This document shows positions 45,501-54,172 of a stretch of DNA of 64,000 bases, piece after piece (the stretch's first letter is position 1; every line of letters begins with the position of its first letter). Origin of the DNA: Clostridium_F caseinilyticum (lineage in GTDB: Bacteria; Bacillota; Clostridia; Clostridiales; Clostridiaceae); NCBI RefSeq assembly GCF_046127645.1, contig NZ_CP175919.1. One strand, 5' to 3'. The notes beneath the pieces were generated by a model. It was not told the origin of the DNA. It worked only from the letters and a program-made list of their open reading frames with translations, and made no database searches. The position numbers and the translations under genes are program-made.

Positions 45501-46069
45501 TCTGATGAAATAGGGGGATATATATCTATTATACCTCCCCTTACCGAAAATTCTCCCTTGTTTTCTACTATATCGACTCTTTCATACCCGCTTTTTACTA
45601 ATTTTTCTTCTAATAATTTTGTTTCCACAATATCTCCAACGGATAATTTGAAAGTATACTTAGTATATAATTCCTTAGGTATATATGCAGCCTCTAAAGA
45701 ATCTATACATGTAATTATTATTTTCTTTTTAGGACTTAAAATTTCATTTATAACTTTAAGTCTTTCCCATCTTAAATCTCCTGATATAGCATAAATGTTA
45801 TAAAATACAACTTCTTTAGTTGGTAAATAATATACTTCTGTTGTATATAAACTTAAATCCTCATATATCTTTCTTGCTTCTACATCACTATGAGTAAAAA
45901 TTACTAAAGATTCATCTACATTATCAAATATATTGCCTATAAAATAATTTTTACCTGAGTCCGCTAATCCATATGCCCCTATAGGAAATTTATTTGAATT
46001 TATATCCTTTAATAAAATTTTAAAATCTTCACTTGAACTCAGAGGTGATAATAAACCTTCTAGCCTCAT
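42563..46069 (-). CDS. mfd: Mfd, transcription-repair coupling factor
   Basis: Mfd displaces RNA polymerase stalled at DNA lesions and recruits UvrA. The 1168-residue protein has the UvrB-homology N-region. The CarD-like polymerase-interacting domain (GDFVVHANHGIGVFKGI, near residue 510) follows. The superfamily 2 translocase has GDVGYGKTE and IIDEEQRFG, and a C-terminal TRCF domain closes the protein. An upstream GTG at 46081 lacks a Shine-Dalgarno; the ATG at 46069 has AGGGTGG at 8 bases. It is 27 bases after pth, in the conserved pth-mfd order. Confidence 0.97.
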   Translation of the reverse strand: MRLEGLLSPLSSSEDFKILLKDINSNKFPIGAYGLADSGKNYFIGNIFDNVDESLVIFTHSDVEARKIYEDLSLYTTEVYYLPTKEVVFYNIYAISGDLRWERLKVINEILSPKKKIIITCIDSLEAAYIPKELYTKYTFKLSVGDIVETKLLEEKLVKSGYERVDIVENKGEFSVRGGIIDIYPPISSEPYRLEFFGDEIDSIRNFNVNSQRSIEKVNNINIFPAKEVILEEDNVNLGLKSIKADLDKLVSNLNKKEDKDKIKSIINSNLEQLNESWSFENIDTFLPYFYNKTDSLLDYIEGSFIIVDDVKRCLGKLDSTYLEFNEDYNKFLEKGNILPKQAEIIHDKERIIEQLEGRKLINIENIKKTTDKLKPKSVITFNQITLQGYNGKIEFLIEDIKEKKKEKYKILILSGTRSRGERLVTHLRDMGIESSYKDIVREIKPGEVVITFGNQTNGFQYSDIKLSVISDKDIFGQFKKKVKKKKNKKGTGKIKTFTELKPGDFVVHANHGIGVFKGIKQLELQGSKKDYLELIYHSDDKLYVPVEQLDMVQRYIGSEGKKPKVNKLGSSEWTKTKNKVKKSIEEIAEDLVKLYAIRSTLKGYKYSNDTVWQKQFEEEFPYEETPDQLSAIEDIKRDMESQKPMDRLLCGDVGYGKTEVAIRAAFKAVMDGKQVAFLVPTTILAQQHYNNFKQRFSDFPVTVDVISRFRTLSQQKATTKAIKEGNVDILIGTHRILQKDIKFKDLGLLIIDEEQRFGVKHKEKMKNLKKNVDVLTLSATPIPRTLHMSLVGVRDISVIETPPEERYPVQTYVVEYNDQLIRDSILREISRGGQIYFVYNRVESIHEMASYISKLVPEGRVQIAHGQMKEKELENVVLDFTENKFDILVATTIIETGMDIKNVNTMIIYDADKMGLSQLYQLRGRVGRTNRMAYCYLTYKRDKILTEVAEKRLKAIKDFTELGSGFKIALKDLEIRGAGNMMGSAQHGHMASIGYDLYCRMLEDTIKLVRGDIDKEPVETSVELKIDAYIPNTYIKDETQKIEVYKKIASIDSKEEFMDIEEELEDRFSDIPISVYNLMNISYIRSLGKKLDVEEIKEVANEVIFQFEDKSSLKQGLVKTIMDKYSRQIAFKLNEKPAIGYSIKNIKKEQVLSIIKDFLEYVVGNNK

Positions 46070-46096
46070 ACTAACAACCACCCTATAATTATTGTT

Positions 46097-46666
46097 TTAT
46101 ATTTCTATTTTTACTCCATTGTACTTATTCATAGCCTCTGTCAACCCATCTTCCACTATGCTTATAGATGCTTCAGCTGACATAGCTAGTGCTTTTTCTA
46201 TAATTTCTCTTTCCTCTTTTGAAAATTTTCCCAAAACATAGTTTACTACATTTCCATCAGGCTGTCCAATGCCTACCCTAACTCTTGGGAAAATATCTGA
46301 ATTTAAATGTTGTATAATATTTTTTATACCATTGTGTCCACCCGCACTTCCCTTACCTCTAACTCTTAATTTCCCTATATCTATACTCATATCATCATAT
46401 ATTACTATTATATTTTCTTTATCTATTTTATAAAAATTAACTGCTTCTATGACACTTTCTCCACTTAAATTCATATATGTACTAGGTTTTAATAATATTA
46501 CCTTTTCACTGCCTATTCTTCCTTCACCGTAACTTCCTTTAAATTTTTGCCTATTTATTTCAATATTATACTTCTCAGCTATAATGTCAACTGTATCAAA
46601 ACCTATATTATGTCTAGTATTTTTATATTCATCTCCTATATTTCCTAAGCCAACTACTAAATACAT
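46097..46666 (-). CDS. pth: Pth, peptidyl-tRNA hydrolase
   Basis: Pth releases tRNA from drop-off peptidyl-tRNA. The 189 residues begin VVGLGNIGDEY and contain TRHNIGFD with catalytic H19. They also contain PSTYMNLSG and the DDM and GSAGGHNGIK segments typical of the family. The start has TTAGGAG at good spacing. It is co-transcribed with mfd. Confidence 0.97.
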   Translation of the reverse strand: MYLVVGLGNIGDEYKNTRHNIGFDTVDIIAEKYNIEINRQKFKGSYGEGRIGSEKVILLKPSTYMNLSGESVIEAVNFYKIDKENIIVIYDDMSIDIGKLRVRGKGSAGGHNGIKNIIQHLNSDIFPRVRVGIGQPDGNVVNYVLGKFSKEEREIIEKALAMSAEASISIVEDGLTEAMNKYNGVKIEI

Positions 46667-46720
46667 ATTTTCACTCCTAATTATAATATTAATATTAACA
46701 AAGAATATTATACTACAATA

Positions 46721-46762
46721 AATAATAAAGAGACTTATTAGGCCTCTTTATTATTTATTATA
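46721..46762 (-). terminator. Probable terminator of htrA
   Basis: On the minus strand AATAATAAAGAG and CTCTTTATTATT form a 12-bp stem with an 11-base loop and a T-rich tail, just past the htrA stop. Confidence 0.75.
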
Positions 46763-46771
46763 TATTGCATT

Positions 46772-47944
46772 TTACCTATTGTTTTCTTTCATTTCAGATA
46801 ATATTATATTAACTTCTTTATATTTGTCATTCCTTAATATTTTAACTTTTACTGACTCACCAACTTTATGCCCTTCTAGGATAGTTGTTAGCTCATCAGT
46901 TGTAGTAATTTTTTTACCGTCCAGTTCTACTATTATATCTGTAGGCTTAATTCCTGCTGCATCTGCCCCAGAACCTTTAGCTACACCTGATACATATACT
47001 CCAGATACACCAGCTTGTTCTGAAGATATAGTATTAGCAACTATACCTAAAGATGGTCTTGATACTTTACCATAATCCATTAAGGATTTAATTATATCTT
47101 TAGCTTCATTTATAGAAATAGCAAATCCTATTCCTTCTGCCTTTTCTTTTAAGCTATTAATTCCTATAATCTCTCCCGCATCATTACATAAAGCTCCTCC
47201 ACTATTTCCTGGATTTATAGCCGCATCTGTTTGTATTAATTTATACAAAGCCCCTCCATATTGAAGCTTTCTATTTATAGCACTAACTATACCAGCTGTC
47301 ACAGTTCCTGCAAATTCTTCTCCTAAAGGATTTCCAATTGCTATAGCTACATCTCCTACCTTAACTTTTGATGAATCACCAAATTTAGCTACAGGTAGAT
47401 TTTTAGCATCCACTTTTATTACAGCTAAATCTGACCTAGCATCTCTTCCAACTAAAGAAGCATCTAAAACCTTTCCCGTAGAAAGTTTTACAGTTATTTT
47501 TTGTGCTCCATCAATTACATGATTATTAGTTACAATGTATCCATTAGGATCAAATATTATACCTGATCCTGATCCTCTGTCTTCTTCACCAAAATATCCC
47601 TCTGTTTTATTACTAATACCTACTACTGCTGGACCTACACTTTCAGCAACCTTTGTTATAGAATTCTTAGGTAATTGTTCGCTTTTATTTTCACTTTCTT
47701 TCTTTTCATTTTTTTGTTCAAATAAAGACTCATTAGTAGGCATATATGGATTCTTTTCTAATTTTTTATTTATCATATAGGAAGCTGCTAATCCACCACA
47801 TAAAGCTGATACCATAACTATAATTAAAATATATAGTATGTTTTTCATCATTCTTCTTTTTCTACTTTTTTTGAAATTTATTTCACCATATGGTTCGGCA
47901 TTTAAACCATTTTTTTCAACATTATTTAAATTATCTCTATCCAT
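46772..47944 (-). CDS. htrA: HtrA/DegP-like membrane-anchored serine protease
   Basis: This is an envelope quality-control protease. The cytoplasmic N-terminus is followed by one membrane helix (about 35-57) and a charged linker. The trypsin-like domain has catalytic H142 (NNHVIDG), D172 (ARSDLAV) and S248 (NPGNSGGAL). One PDZ domain spans about 295-385. The start follows GGAGG. It lies 34 bases after a sensor kinase gene in the same direction, so the two-component system may control it, as CssRS controls HtrA in Bacillus. Confidence 0.95.
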   Translation of the reverse strand: MDRDNLNNVEKNGLNAEPYGEINFKKSRKRRMMKNILYILIIVMVSALCGGLAASYMINKKLEKNPYMPTNESLFEQKNEKKESENKSEQLPKNSITKVAESVGPAVVGISNKTEGYFGEEDRGSGSGIIFDPNGYIVTNNHVIDGAQKITVKLSTGKVLDASLVGRDARSDLAVIKVDAKNLPVAKFGDSSKVKVGDVAIAIGNPLGEEFAGTVTAGIVSAINRKLQYGGALYKLIQTDAAINPGNSGGALCNDAGEIIGINSLKEKAEGIGFAISINEAKDIIKSLMDYGKVSRPSLGIVANTISSEQAGVSGVYVSGVAKGSGADAAGIKPTDIIVELDGKKITTTDELTTILEGHKVGESVKVKILRNDKYKEVNIILSEMKENNR

Positions 47945-47978
47945 ATTTAACCTCCACTTTTTAGTTTAAATTTAACAA

Positions 47979-49388
47979 TTATGCTCTCTTTATGGTAAAA
48001 TTAAAAGTTACCCCTCCTTCTGGACTATTATTTACCCAAATATCCTCCTCATGTTGTGTTAAAATACTTCTTACAATGGACAATCCTAGTCCAGTACTAA
48101 CTTTAGATGATCTAGCCTTATCTGCTTTATAGAATCTATCCCATATATGTTTTATATCTTCATCCGATATAACCGGTCCATCATTAAATATAGAAACTAT
48201 AACTTTGCTTCCTCTAATTTTTGTATTTAATTTTACATTTCCACCCTCATTAGCATATTTGATAGCATTATCTAATACATTTATTACTACTTGAGTTAAT
48301 CTATCCTTATCAGCAATAACATATACTTTATCATCCTCTAAACTTACATTCACTTTTAATTTTTTATCTTTTATTTTAGTCTCAAATTTTATAACACTAG
48401 TTCTTATAATCTCATTTAAATCTATTTCCTCTAAATTTAATTTCAGCTGACCTTCTTCAATAGCTGATAAATCTAATAGATCATTTATAAGCCGCGTAAG
48501 CCTTTGGGTTTCTTCATAGGTTAATTTTAAATAATAATTTTGCTTTTCTGCTGGAACTATTCCATCTAATATTCCACCAATAAATCCTTTTATTGATGTA
48601 ATAGGTGATCTTATTTCATGAGAAACATTTGAAATAAACAGTCTTCTATTATTTTCTATCTGCTCTATAGCTTCTGCCATAGAATTAAAAGAAGATGCTA
48701 AAGCTCCAATTTCATCATCTGACTCTATATCTACTCTTTTGCCCACTTCTCCTTTAGATATTTTATCAGCTACATAATTAATTTGTGCAAGCGGTTTTAT
48801 AATTATCCTTTGAGAAAAATAATATATTACTATACAAGACATTATTATAGCAAAAATAGCTGATATCCAGATTATATTATAAACTCTTTTCAATGGACCT
48901 TTTATTTCATCTATAGATGTATGCATTATAATAGCTCCACTAAATATGCCTTTATAAAAGATAGGTACTTCATAAGTGTGTACGGGAGTTAAAAAAGCTG
49001 ATTTATACTGGCCCTTATTTTCTAAATTTGTTCCTTTTCTTAATTCCTCTAATTCATCGGTTAAAACCTGCACTCCTACTAAATTTTGATGTTTAGTATT
49101 AGATACTGCATAAACATATCCGTATTTATCAGTAATCCATATATTTGCTGATAAATAATTACTGATATAACTTATTACTTCATCAATTTTTTCAGATGGT
49201 ATATTTCCTTCCATATACCTAACTGCTGCATTTCCTATAAACTGTGACTCTTTAATTAGTTGATTTTTCCTTTGGTCAAAATAATAACTTTCAAACCAAT
49301 AAGATAAAAATGCTGCTATAATTATAAAGCTTACAGATATTATTATGGTAAATGTAGCTACAAGTTTAGCAAATAATCCTTTCTTCAT
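47979..49388 (-). CDS. Membrane sensor histidine kinase (HAMP-HisKA-HATPase)
   Basis: Two membrane helices (about 11-30 and 172-190) flank an extracytoplasmic sensing domain of about 140 residues. A HAMP domain (about 190-245) follows. The phospho-acceptor H257 lies in SNVSHEIRSPITS, and the ATPase domain has N-box NVLDNAIKYA and GTGLGLSIV-like STGLGLSIVRSI. The start ATG immediately follows the response regulator stop codon, with GAGGTG inside the regulator gene. It is similar in build to WalK, PhoR and CssS; the exact orthologue is not clear. Confidence 0.93.
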   Translation of the reverse strand: MKKGLFAKLVATFTIIISVSFIIIAAFLSYWFESYYFDQRKNQLIKESQFIGNAAVRYMEGNIPSEKIDEVISYISNYLSANIWITDKYGYVYAVSNTKHQNLVGVQVLTDELEELRKGTNLENKGQYKSAFLTPVHTYEVPIFYKGIFSGAIIMHTSIDEIKGPLKRVYNIIWISAIFAIIMSCIVIYYFSQRIIIKPLAQINYVADKISKGEVGKRVDIESDDEIGALASSFNSMAEAIEQIENNRRLFISNVSHEIRSPITSIKGFIGGILDGIVPAEKQNYYLKLTYEETQRLTRLINDLLDLSAIEEGQLKLNLEEIDLNEIIRTSVIKFETKIKDKKLKVNVSLEDDKVYVIADKDRLTQVVINVLDNAIKYANEGGNVKLNTKIRGSKVIVSIFNDGPVISDEDIKHIWDRFYKADKARSSKVSTGLGLSIVRSILTQHEEDIWVNNSPEGGVTFNFTIKRA

Positions 49389-50075
49389 TTATTTCACCTC
49401 AAATTTGTAACCTACACCCCAAACAGTTTCTATTTCCCAATTAGGTCCTCCCTCTAGTTTTTCTCTTAATCTTTTTATATGAACATCTACTGTTCTTGAG
49501 TCTCCTGGATAATCATATCCCCATACTTCACATAATAATTGTTCTCTAGTAAATACCCTATTTTTATTTCTAGCTAAATAATATAGAAGCTCAAACTCTT
49601 TTGGTGGCATTTTTATTTCCTTATTTCTATAAACTACTGTATAAGAATTAACATCTATTGTTAATTGATCAAAATTTAATGCCTCCTTATTTTCATTATC
49701 AACGTTGTATCTTCTTAATACGGCCTTAACTCTTGCTAATAATTCTTTAGGCTCAAAAGGTTTTACCATATAATCGTCTGCTCCTAACTCTAAAGCCAAA
49801 ACTTTATCGAAAGTATCACCTTTTGCTGTTAACATTATTATAGGTATGGTACTATCCTTTCTTATCCATTTAAGTACATCAACTCCATCTATGTGTGGAA
49901 GCATTATATCCAACAAAACTAAATCTGGTTTATATTCTAAGAATCCTTCTTGTGCTTCTTTTCCATCATAGCAAATTCTCGTATCATATCCTGAGTTCTC
50001 TAGGTACATCTTAATTACTTCAGCTATATTTTCATCATCATCTACAACAAGGACTTTCCCTATTCTTCCTTCCAT
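49389..50075 (-). CDS. OmpR-family response regulator
   Basis: The receiver domain (about 6-120) has the acidic pair VDDDEN (11-16), phospho-acceptor D56 in VLLDIMLPH, and K near 104. The C-terminal winged-helix domain (about 130-226) includes REQLLCEVWGYDYPGDSRTVDVH, split over its recognition helix. The start has AAGGAGG. It is the first gene of the regulator-kinase-htrA series. The signal is unknown; envelope stress is inferred from htrA. Confidence 0.93.
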   Translation of the reverse strand: MEGRIGKVLVVDDDENIAEVIKMYLENSGYDTRICYDGKEAQEGFLEYKPDLVLLDIMLPHIDGVDVLKWIRKDSTIPIIMLTAKGDTFDKVLALELGADDYMVKPFEPKELLARVKAVLRRYNVDNENKEALNFDQLTIDVNSYTVVYRNKEIKMPPKEFELLYYLARNKNRVFTREQLLCEVWGYDYPGDSRTVDVHIKRLREKLEGGPNWEIETVWGVGYKFEVK

Positions 50076-50196
50076 TAGTATATCCTCCTTTTAACTTTAT
50101 ATAATATATATTATCTCTGTATAATACATATTTAATTTATCATATTATTTAAAATAAATATAAATAATTCTTCAAAATTTACAAATAGTTAACTAT

Positions 50197-50241
50197 ATAA
50201 ATAAAGTACCCATAGAAAATAAATTCTATGAGTACTTTATT
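50197..50241 (-). terminator. Intrinsic terminator of prs
   Basis: On the minus strand AAATAAAGTACTCATAG and CTATGGGTACTTTATTT pair with one T-G and end in a T-rich tail, 13 bases past the prs stop. Confidence 0.85.
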
Positions 50242-50253
50242 TATATGTATTGA

Positions 50254-51213
50254 TTAATCTTCAAACAACTTGCTTACTGATGTATCTTCATATATTCTCT
50301 TAATTGCTTCTGCAAATACTGGTGCAACTGATAAAACTTTAAATTTATCTAAAGTTTTTTCTTCTGATAGGTCTATAGTATTTAACATAACTAATTCTTT
50401 TATCACTGATTTTTCTATTCTTTCTATAGCTGGTCCAGATAAAACCGCATGAGTACAACAAGCATAAACTTCTTTAGCTCCCATTTTTATTAAAGCATCA
50501 GCTCCATTAGTTATAGTTCCAGCTGTATCTATCATATCGTCAACTAATATAACAGTTTTATCTTTTATATCTCCTATTATATTCATTACTTCTGATACAT
50601 TTGCTTTAGGTCTTCTTTTATCTATAATAGCTATTGGACATTGTAACTTATCAGCAAATTTTCTAGCTCTAGTTACACTTCCTAAATCTGGAGATACTAC
50701 TACTATATCATCTCTATCTGCAAATCCTTTTTGTACAAAGTATTTTGCAAGTATTGGTGATCCTAATAAATGATCTAATGGTATATCAAAATATCCTTGG
50801 ATTTGAGATGCATGTAAATCCATTGTTAATACTCTATCTGCTCCTGCTGCTGTTAAAAGATCTGCAACTAATTTAGCTGTAATTGGATCCCTAGCCTTAG
50901 CTTTTCTGTCTTGTCTTGCATAACCATAATAAGGAACAACTGCTGTTATTCTTCCTGCTGAAGCTCTCTTAAATGCATCAATCATTATTAAAAGTTCCAT
51001 TAAGTTGTCATTAACTGGTTCATTAGTTGATTGTACAATGAATAAATCTGTTCCTCTAACTGTTTCATTGATATTAACAGATATTTCTCCATCACTAAAT
51101 GTTCCTACTTCTGAATCACCTACAGTAGTACCTAAAATATTAGCTATATCTTGAGCTAATTTCGGATGAGAATTGCCTGAAAAAATTTTAATACCTTTGC
51201 CATGGGTTATCAT
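50254..51213 (-). CDS. prs: Ribose-phosphate pyrophosphokinase (PRPP synthetase)
   Basis: This enzyme makes PRPP from ribose-5-phosphate and ATP for nucleotide, His and Trp synthesis; Hpt and PurR in this window also use PRPP. The 319-residue protein has the DGEISVNINETVRG segment, YGYARQDRK, and the PRPP loop TVILVDDMIDTAGTI. The start follows AAGGAGGA. It lies 20 bases downstream of glmU, the same order as in B. subtilis. Confidence 0.97.
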   Translation of the reverse strand: MITHGKGIKIFSGNSHPKLAQDIANILGTTVGDSEVGTFSDGEISVNINETVRGTDLFIVQSTNEPVNDNLMELLIMIDAFKRASAGRITAVVPYYGYARQDRKAKARDPITAKLVADLLTAAGADRVLTMDLHASQIQGYFDIPLDHLLGSPILAKYFVQKGFADRDDIVVVSPDLGSVTRARKFADKLQCPIAIIDKRRPKANVSEVMNIIGDIKDKTVILVDDMIDTAGTITNGADALIKMGAKEVYACCTHAVLSGPAIERIEKSVIKELVMLNTIDLSEEKTLDKFKVLSVAPVFAEAIKRIYEDTSVSKLFED

Positions 51214-51233
51214 TATATAGTCCTCCTTAAATT

Positions 51234-52607
51234 TTATTTCTTTAATAATCCTTTTTTATCTACCCAGCCTTCTTTATTTATCTGCTTTGCTCTAGCAATT
51301 GCTAAAGAACCTTCTGGCACTTCATTAGTAATTGTAGATCCTGCTGCAGTATATGTATTATTGTTAACCTTAACTGGAGAAATTAAATTTGTATTACATC
51401 CTATAAAAACATTATTACCAATAATAGTCTTTTGCTTTTTTTGTCCATCATAATTTACTACTACAGTTCCACATCCAAAATTACACTTACTTCCAACCTC
51501 TGCATCTCCTATATAAGTAAGGTGTGATACCTTTGTGTTATCTCCAATAGTTGATTTTTTTATTTCTACAAAATCTCCTATTCTTGCAGATTTACCTATT
51601 TTAGTTTCTGGTCTTATATAAGCAAATGGGCCTACAGTAGTACCTTCTCCTACATGGCTTTCTAGTATAACAGAGCTTTCAACTGTAACTCCTGATGCTA
51701 TTATACTATTAAATATTCTTGAATTAGAGTATAATATACAATTTTCTTTTATTTTTGTATTTCCTTGTATAACACAACCTGGATATATTGTTGTATCATT
51801 TCCTATTTCTACATCAGCATCTATATATGTGCTATCACAATCTATAAATGTTACTCCATTTATCATGTGCTTATTATTTATTCTTTTTCTCATAACTTTT
51901 TCTGCATCTGAAAGCTGAACTCTTGAATTTACACCCATGATTTCTTCATAAGGTACAACTATAGCCCCAACTTTCTTGTCAGATTTCTTTATTATTTCTA
52001 TAACATCTGTTAGATAATATTCTCCTTGAGAATTATCATTATTAAGATCTTTTAAACTATCTAATAAAACTTTTATATCAAAACAGTACATTCCGCTGTT
52101 GATTTCATTTACCTTAAGTTCTTCCTCATTGCAGTCTTTATGTTCAACTATTTTTTTTACTTCTCCAGATGTTTCTCTTATAATTCGGCCATATCCTGCT
52201 GGATTTTCTACAATAGCAGAAATCAAAGTAGCTGAGCATCCCCCCTCATTATGAAATCTAAATAATTCTTCTATAGTTTCACTTGTAATTAAAGGGGCAT
52301 CTCCTGTAAATATAGCCACTGTACCTTTTTTATCTTTTAAAAATTCCTCTGCACAAATAACAGCATGACCTGTTCCTAGTTGTTCTTCTTGCATAGAATA
52401 AGTAATATTTCTATCTTCCGTATGTTCTTTAACTGTCTCTGATCCTTTTCCTATTACTAAATTTACATCTTTTATATTAGCTTTTCTAACATTATCAATT
52501 ACATGATTTACCATTTCTTTTCCACAAACTTTGTGTACGACTTTTGGCATAAAAGATTTCATTCTTTTCCCTTTGCCTGCAGCCAATATTATAGCACAAT
52601 TATACAT
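51234..52607 (-). CDS. glmU: GlmU, bifunctional GlcN-1-P acetyltransferase / GlcNAc-1-P uridyltransferase
   Basis: GlmU makes UDP-GlcNAc for peptidoglycan and other glycans. The N-terminal pyrophosphorylase domain has LAAGKGKRMKS (8-18). The C-terminal half is a left-handed beta helix of hexapeptide repeats (about 250-445), with the acetyltransferase segment RPETKIGKSARIGDFVEIK. The 457 residues are normal. The start follows AGAGGTG. The spoVG-glmU-prs order matches B. subtilis. Confidence 0.97.
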   Translation of the reverse strand: MYNCAIILAAGKGKRMKSFMPKVVHKVCGKEMVNHVIDNVRKANIKDVNLVIGKGSETVKEHTEDRNITYSMQEEQLGTGHAVICAEEFLKDKKGTVAIFTGDAPLITSETIEELFRFHNEGGCSATLISAIVENPAGYGRIIRETSGEVKKIVEHKDCNEEELKVNEINSGMYCFDIKVLLDSLKDLNNDNSQGEYYLTDVIEIIKKSDKKVGAIVVPYEEIMGVNSRVQLSDAEKVMRKRINNKHMINGVTFIDCDSTYIDADVEIGNDTTIYPGCVIQGNTKIKENCILYSNSRIFNSIIASGVTVESSVILESHVGEGTTVGPFAYIRPETKIGKSARIGDFVEIKKSTIGDNTKVSHLTYIGDAEVGSKCNFGCGTVVVNYDGQKKQKTIIGNNVFIGCNTNLISPVKVNNNTYTAAGSTITNEVPEGSLAIARAKQINKEGWVDKKGLLKK

Positions 52608-52734
52608 TATAGCACCTCTTTATGGTTTAATTATGATATACTTTTATTTTATTTAATAAAACATCTTATAATATTATATTTTATATAAAAATTATTTTCA
52701 ACCTATTACCATATTTTTAGAATAATTCAAAAAT

Positions 52735-52762
52735 AAAAAGGAGCCTATAGGCTCCTTTTTAA
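52735..52762 (-). terminator. Intrinsic terminator of spoVG
   Basis: On the minus strand AAAAAGGAGCC and GGCTCCTTTTT form a perfect stem with a TATA loop and a T-run, 6 bases past the spoVG stop. Confidence 0.93.
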
Positions 52763-52767
52763 ATATT

Positions 52768-53073
<306 letters not shown>

Positions 53074-53091
53074 CTATGTATATACATACAT

Positions 53092-53120
53092 ATTCTCTAA
53101 ATTTTCTGTTTTTCCTTCTC
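53092..53120 (-). promoter_or_regulatory. Sigma-H promoter of spoVG
   Basis: The minus strand reads GAAGGAAAA (53112-53120), 12 bases, then GAGAATAT (53092-53099). The known sigma-H consensus is RNAGGAWWW, 11-12 bases, RNGAATWW, which this matches at every defined position. B. subtilis spoVG is also a sigma-H gene. Confidence 0.88.
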
Positions 53121-53157
53121 TATTTTGAAAAAAATATTAAATTTTTTGAAAATTACA

Positions 53158-53973
53158 TTATCTGAATAATTTAGAAGGCCTAACTACTATATTACCATTA
53201 TCATCAAACCCATTAAAATCTATTATAGAAAAGTAATCATTTACCAACTTTTTAGTTATATCTGTATTATCTATCAATACCCCAATTCCCAATAACTTAC
53301 TTTCGAATTCTTTAAGTAAATTAATTATTCCAAGTGCTGTACCACCAGCTTTCATAAAATCATCAATAAAAATGCAGTTACTATTCTTTTTTATTGCATC
53401 TTTTGATACATACATATTTTGTACCCTTCCACTGGATCCTGATACATAGTTTATACTTAAAGTTGAACCTTCTGTAAGTTTGTTTTCTCGACGTACAACT
53501 ACAAGTTGAACTCCCAATAAATTAGCTACTTCATAAGCTAAAGGTATTCCTTTTGTTTCAACAGTAATAACATAGTCTATATGTTCACCTGAGAAAAAAG
53601 ATGACAGTATCTTAGCTGCTTGTTTTATTATTTGAGGATTACACATTATATCTGTAACATATAGAAAGTTACCTGGTATTATTCTATCCTTTTTACTTAA
53701 ATTTATACATAGTTCCTCAGCAAACTCTTTACTTTTTTCATCTGATACACCATTTATAAATTTCACTCCTCCAGCTGCCCCTGATATAGTTTCTACCTTC
53801 CCCATACTCATTCTGTTTAATATATCCTTTACTACAAATAAATCTTCACTTATTGTAGATTTGGCAGCATTGAAGATTTCTGTAAAATTATTTAAATTTA
53901 TAATCTTATTAGGGTTCTCCGTTAATATTTTCATAATTATAGCTATTCTTTGATTTCTTGTAAATTTATCCAT
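53158..53973 (-). CDS. purR: PurR, purine operon repressor (PRT-fold)
   Basis: Firmicute PurR has an N-terminal winged helix (about 1-70: RNQRIAIIMKILTENP, then AAKSTISEDL) and a phosphoribosyltransferase fold. The PRPP-binding loop IFIDDFMKAGGTA lies at 201-213. PRPP lowers its affinity for PurBoxes in pur operons. An in-frame GTG at 53985 overlaps the Shine-Dalgarno TAGGTGAT; the ATG at 53973 is correctly spaced (271 residues). It lies upstream of spoVG, as in Bacillus, and is divergent from murC. Confidence 0.95.
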   Translation of the reverse strand: MDKFTRNQRIAIIMKILTENPNKIINLNNFTEIFNAAKSTISEDLFVVKDILNRMSMGKVETISGAAGGVKFINGVSDEKSKEFAEELCINLSKKDRIIPGNFLYVTDIMCNPQIIKQAAKILSSFFSGEHIDYVITVETKGIPLAYEVANLLGVQLVVVRRENKLTEGSTLSINYVSGSSGRVQNMYVSKDAIKKNSNCIFIDDFMKAGGTALGIINLLKEFESKLLGIGVLIDNTDITKKLVNDYFSIIDFNGFDDNGNIVVRPSKLFR

Positions 53974-54172
53974 ATTTTTTATCACCTATCTAAAATGTTA
54001 TTTCACGAATTATTTTTAATTTATCATTCTTATTATTCTCATTTTAAGATAAATATGTAACAATATCAACAACTTAAATTAAAATTTAAAATAAAATATC
54101 AACTTTGATGTATTTTTTTTTGTTTTTGTATATAATTATCTAATATAAGTAATATTTGAGGAGTTGATCTAC

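Noticed and set aside
54105..54136. TTGATG and TATAAT upstream of murC as a sigma-A promoter
   Set aside because: The spacing is 20 bases, too wide for a standard promoter, and no activator site supports it.
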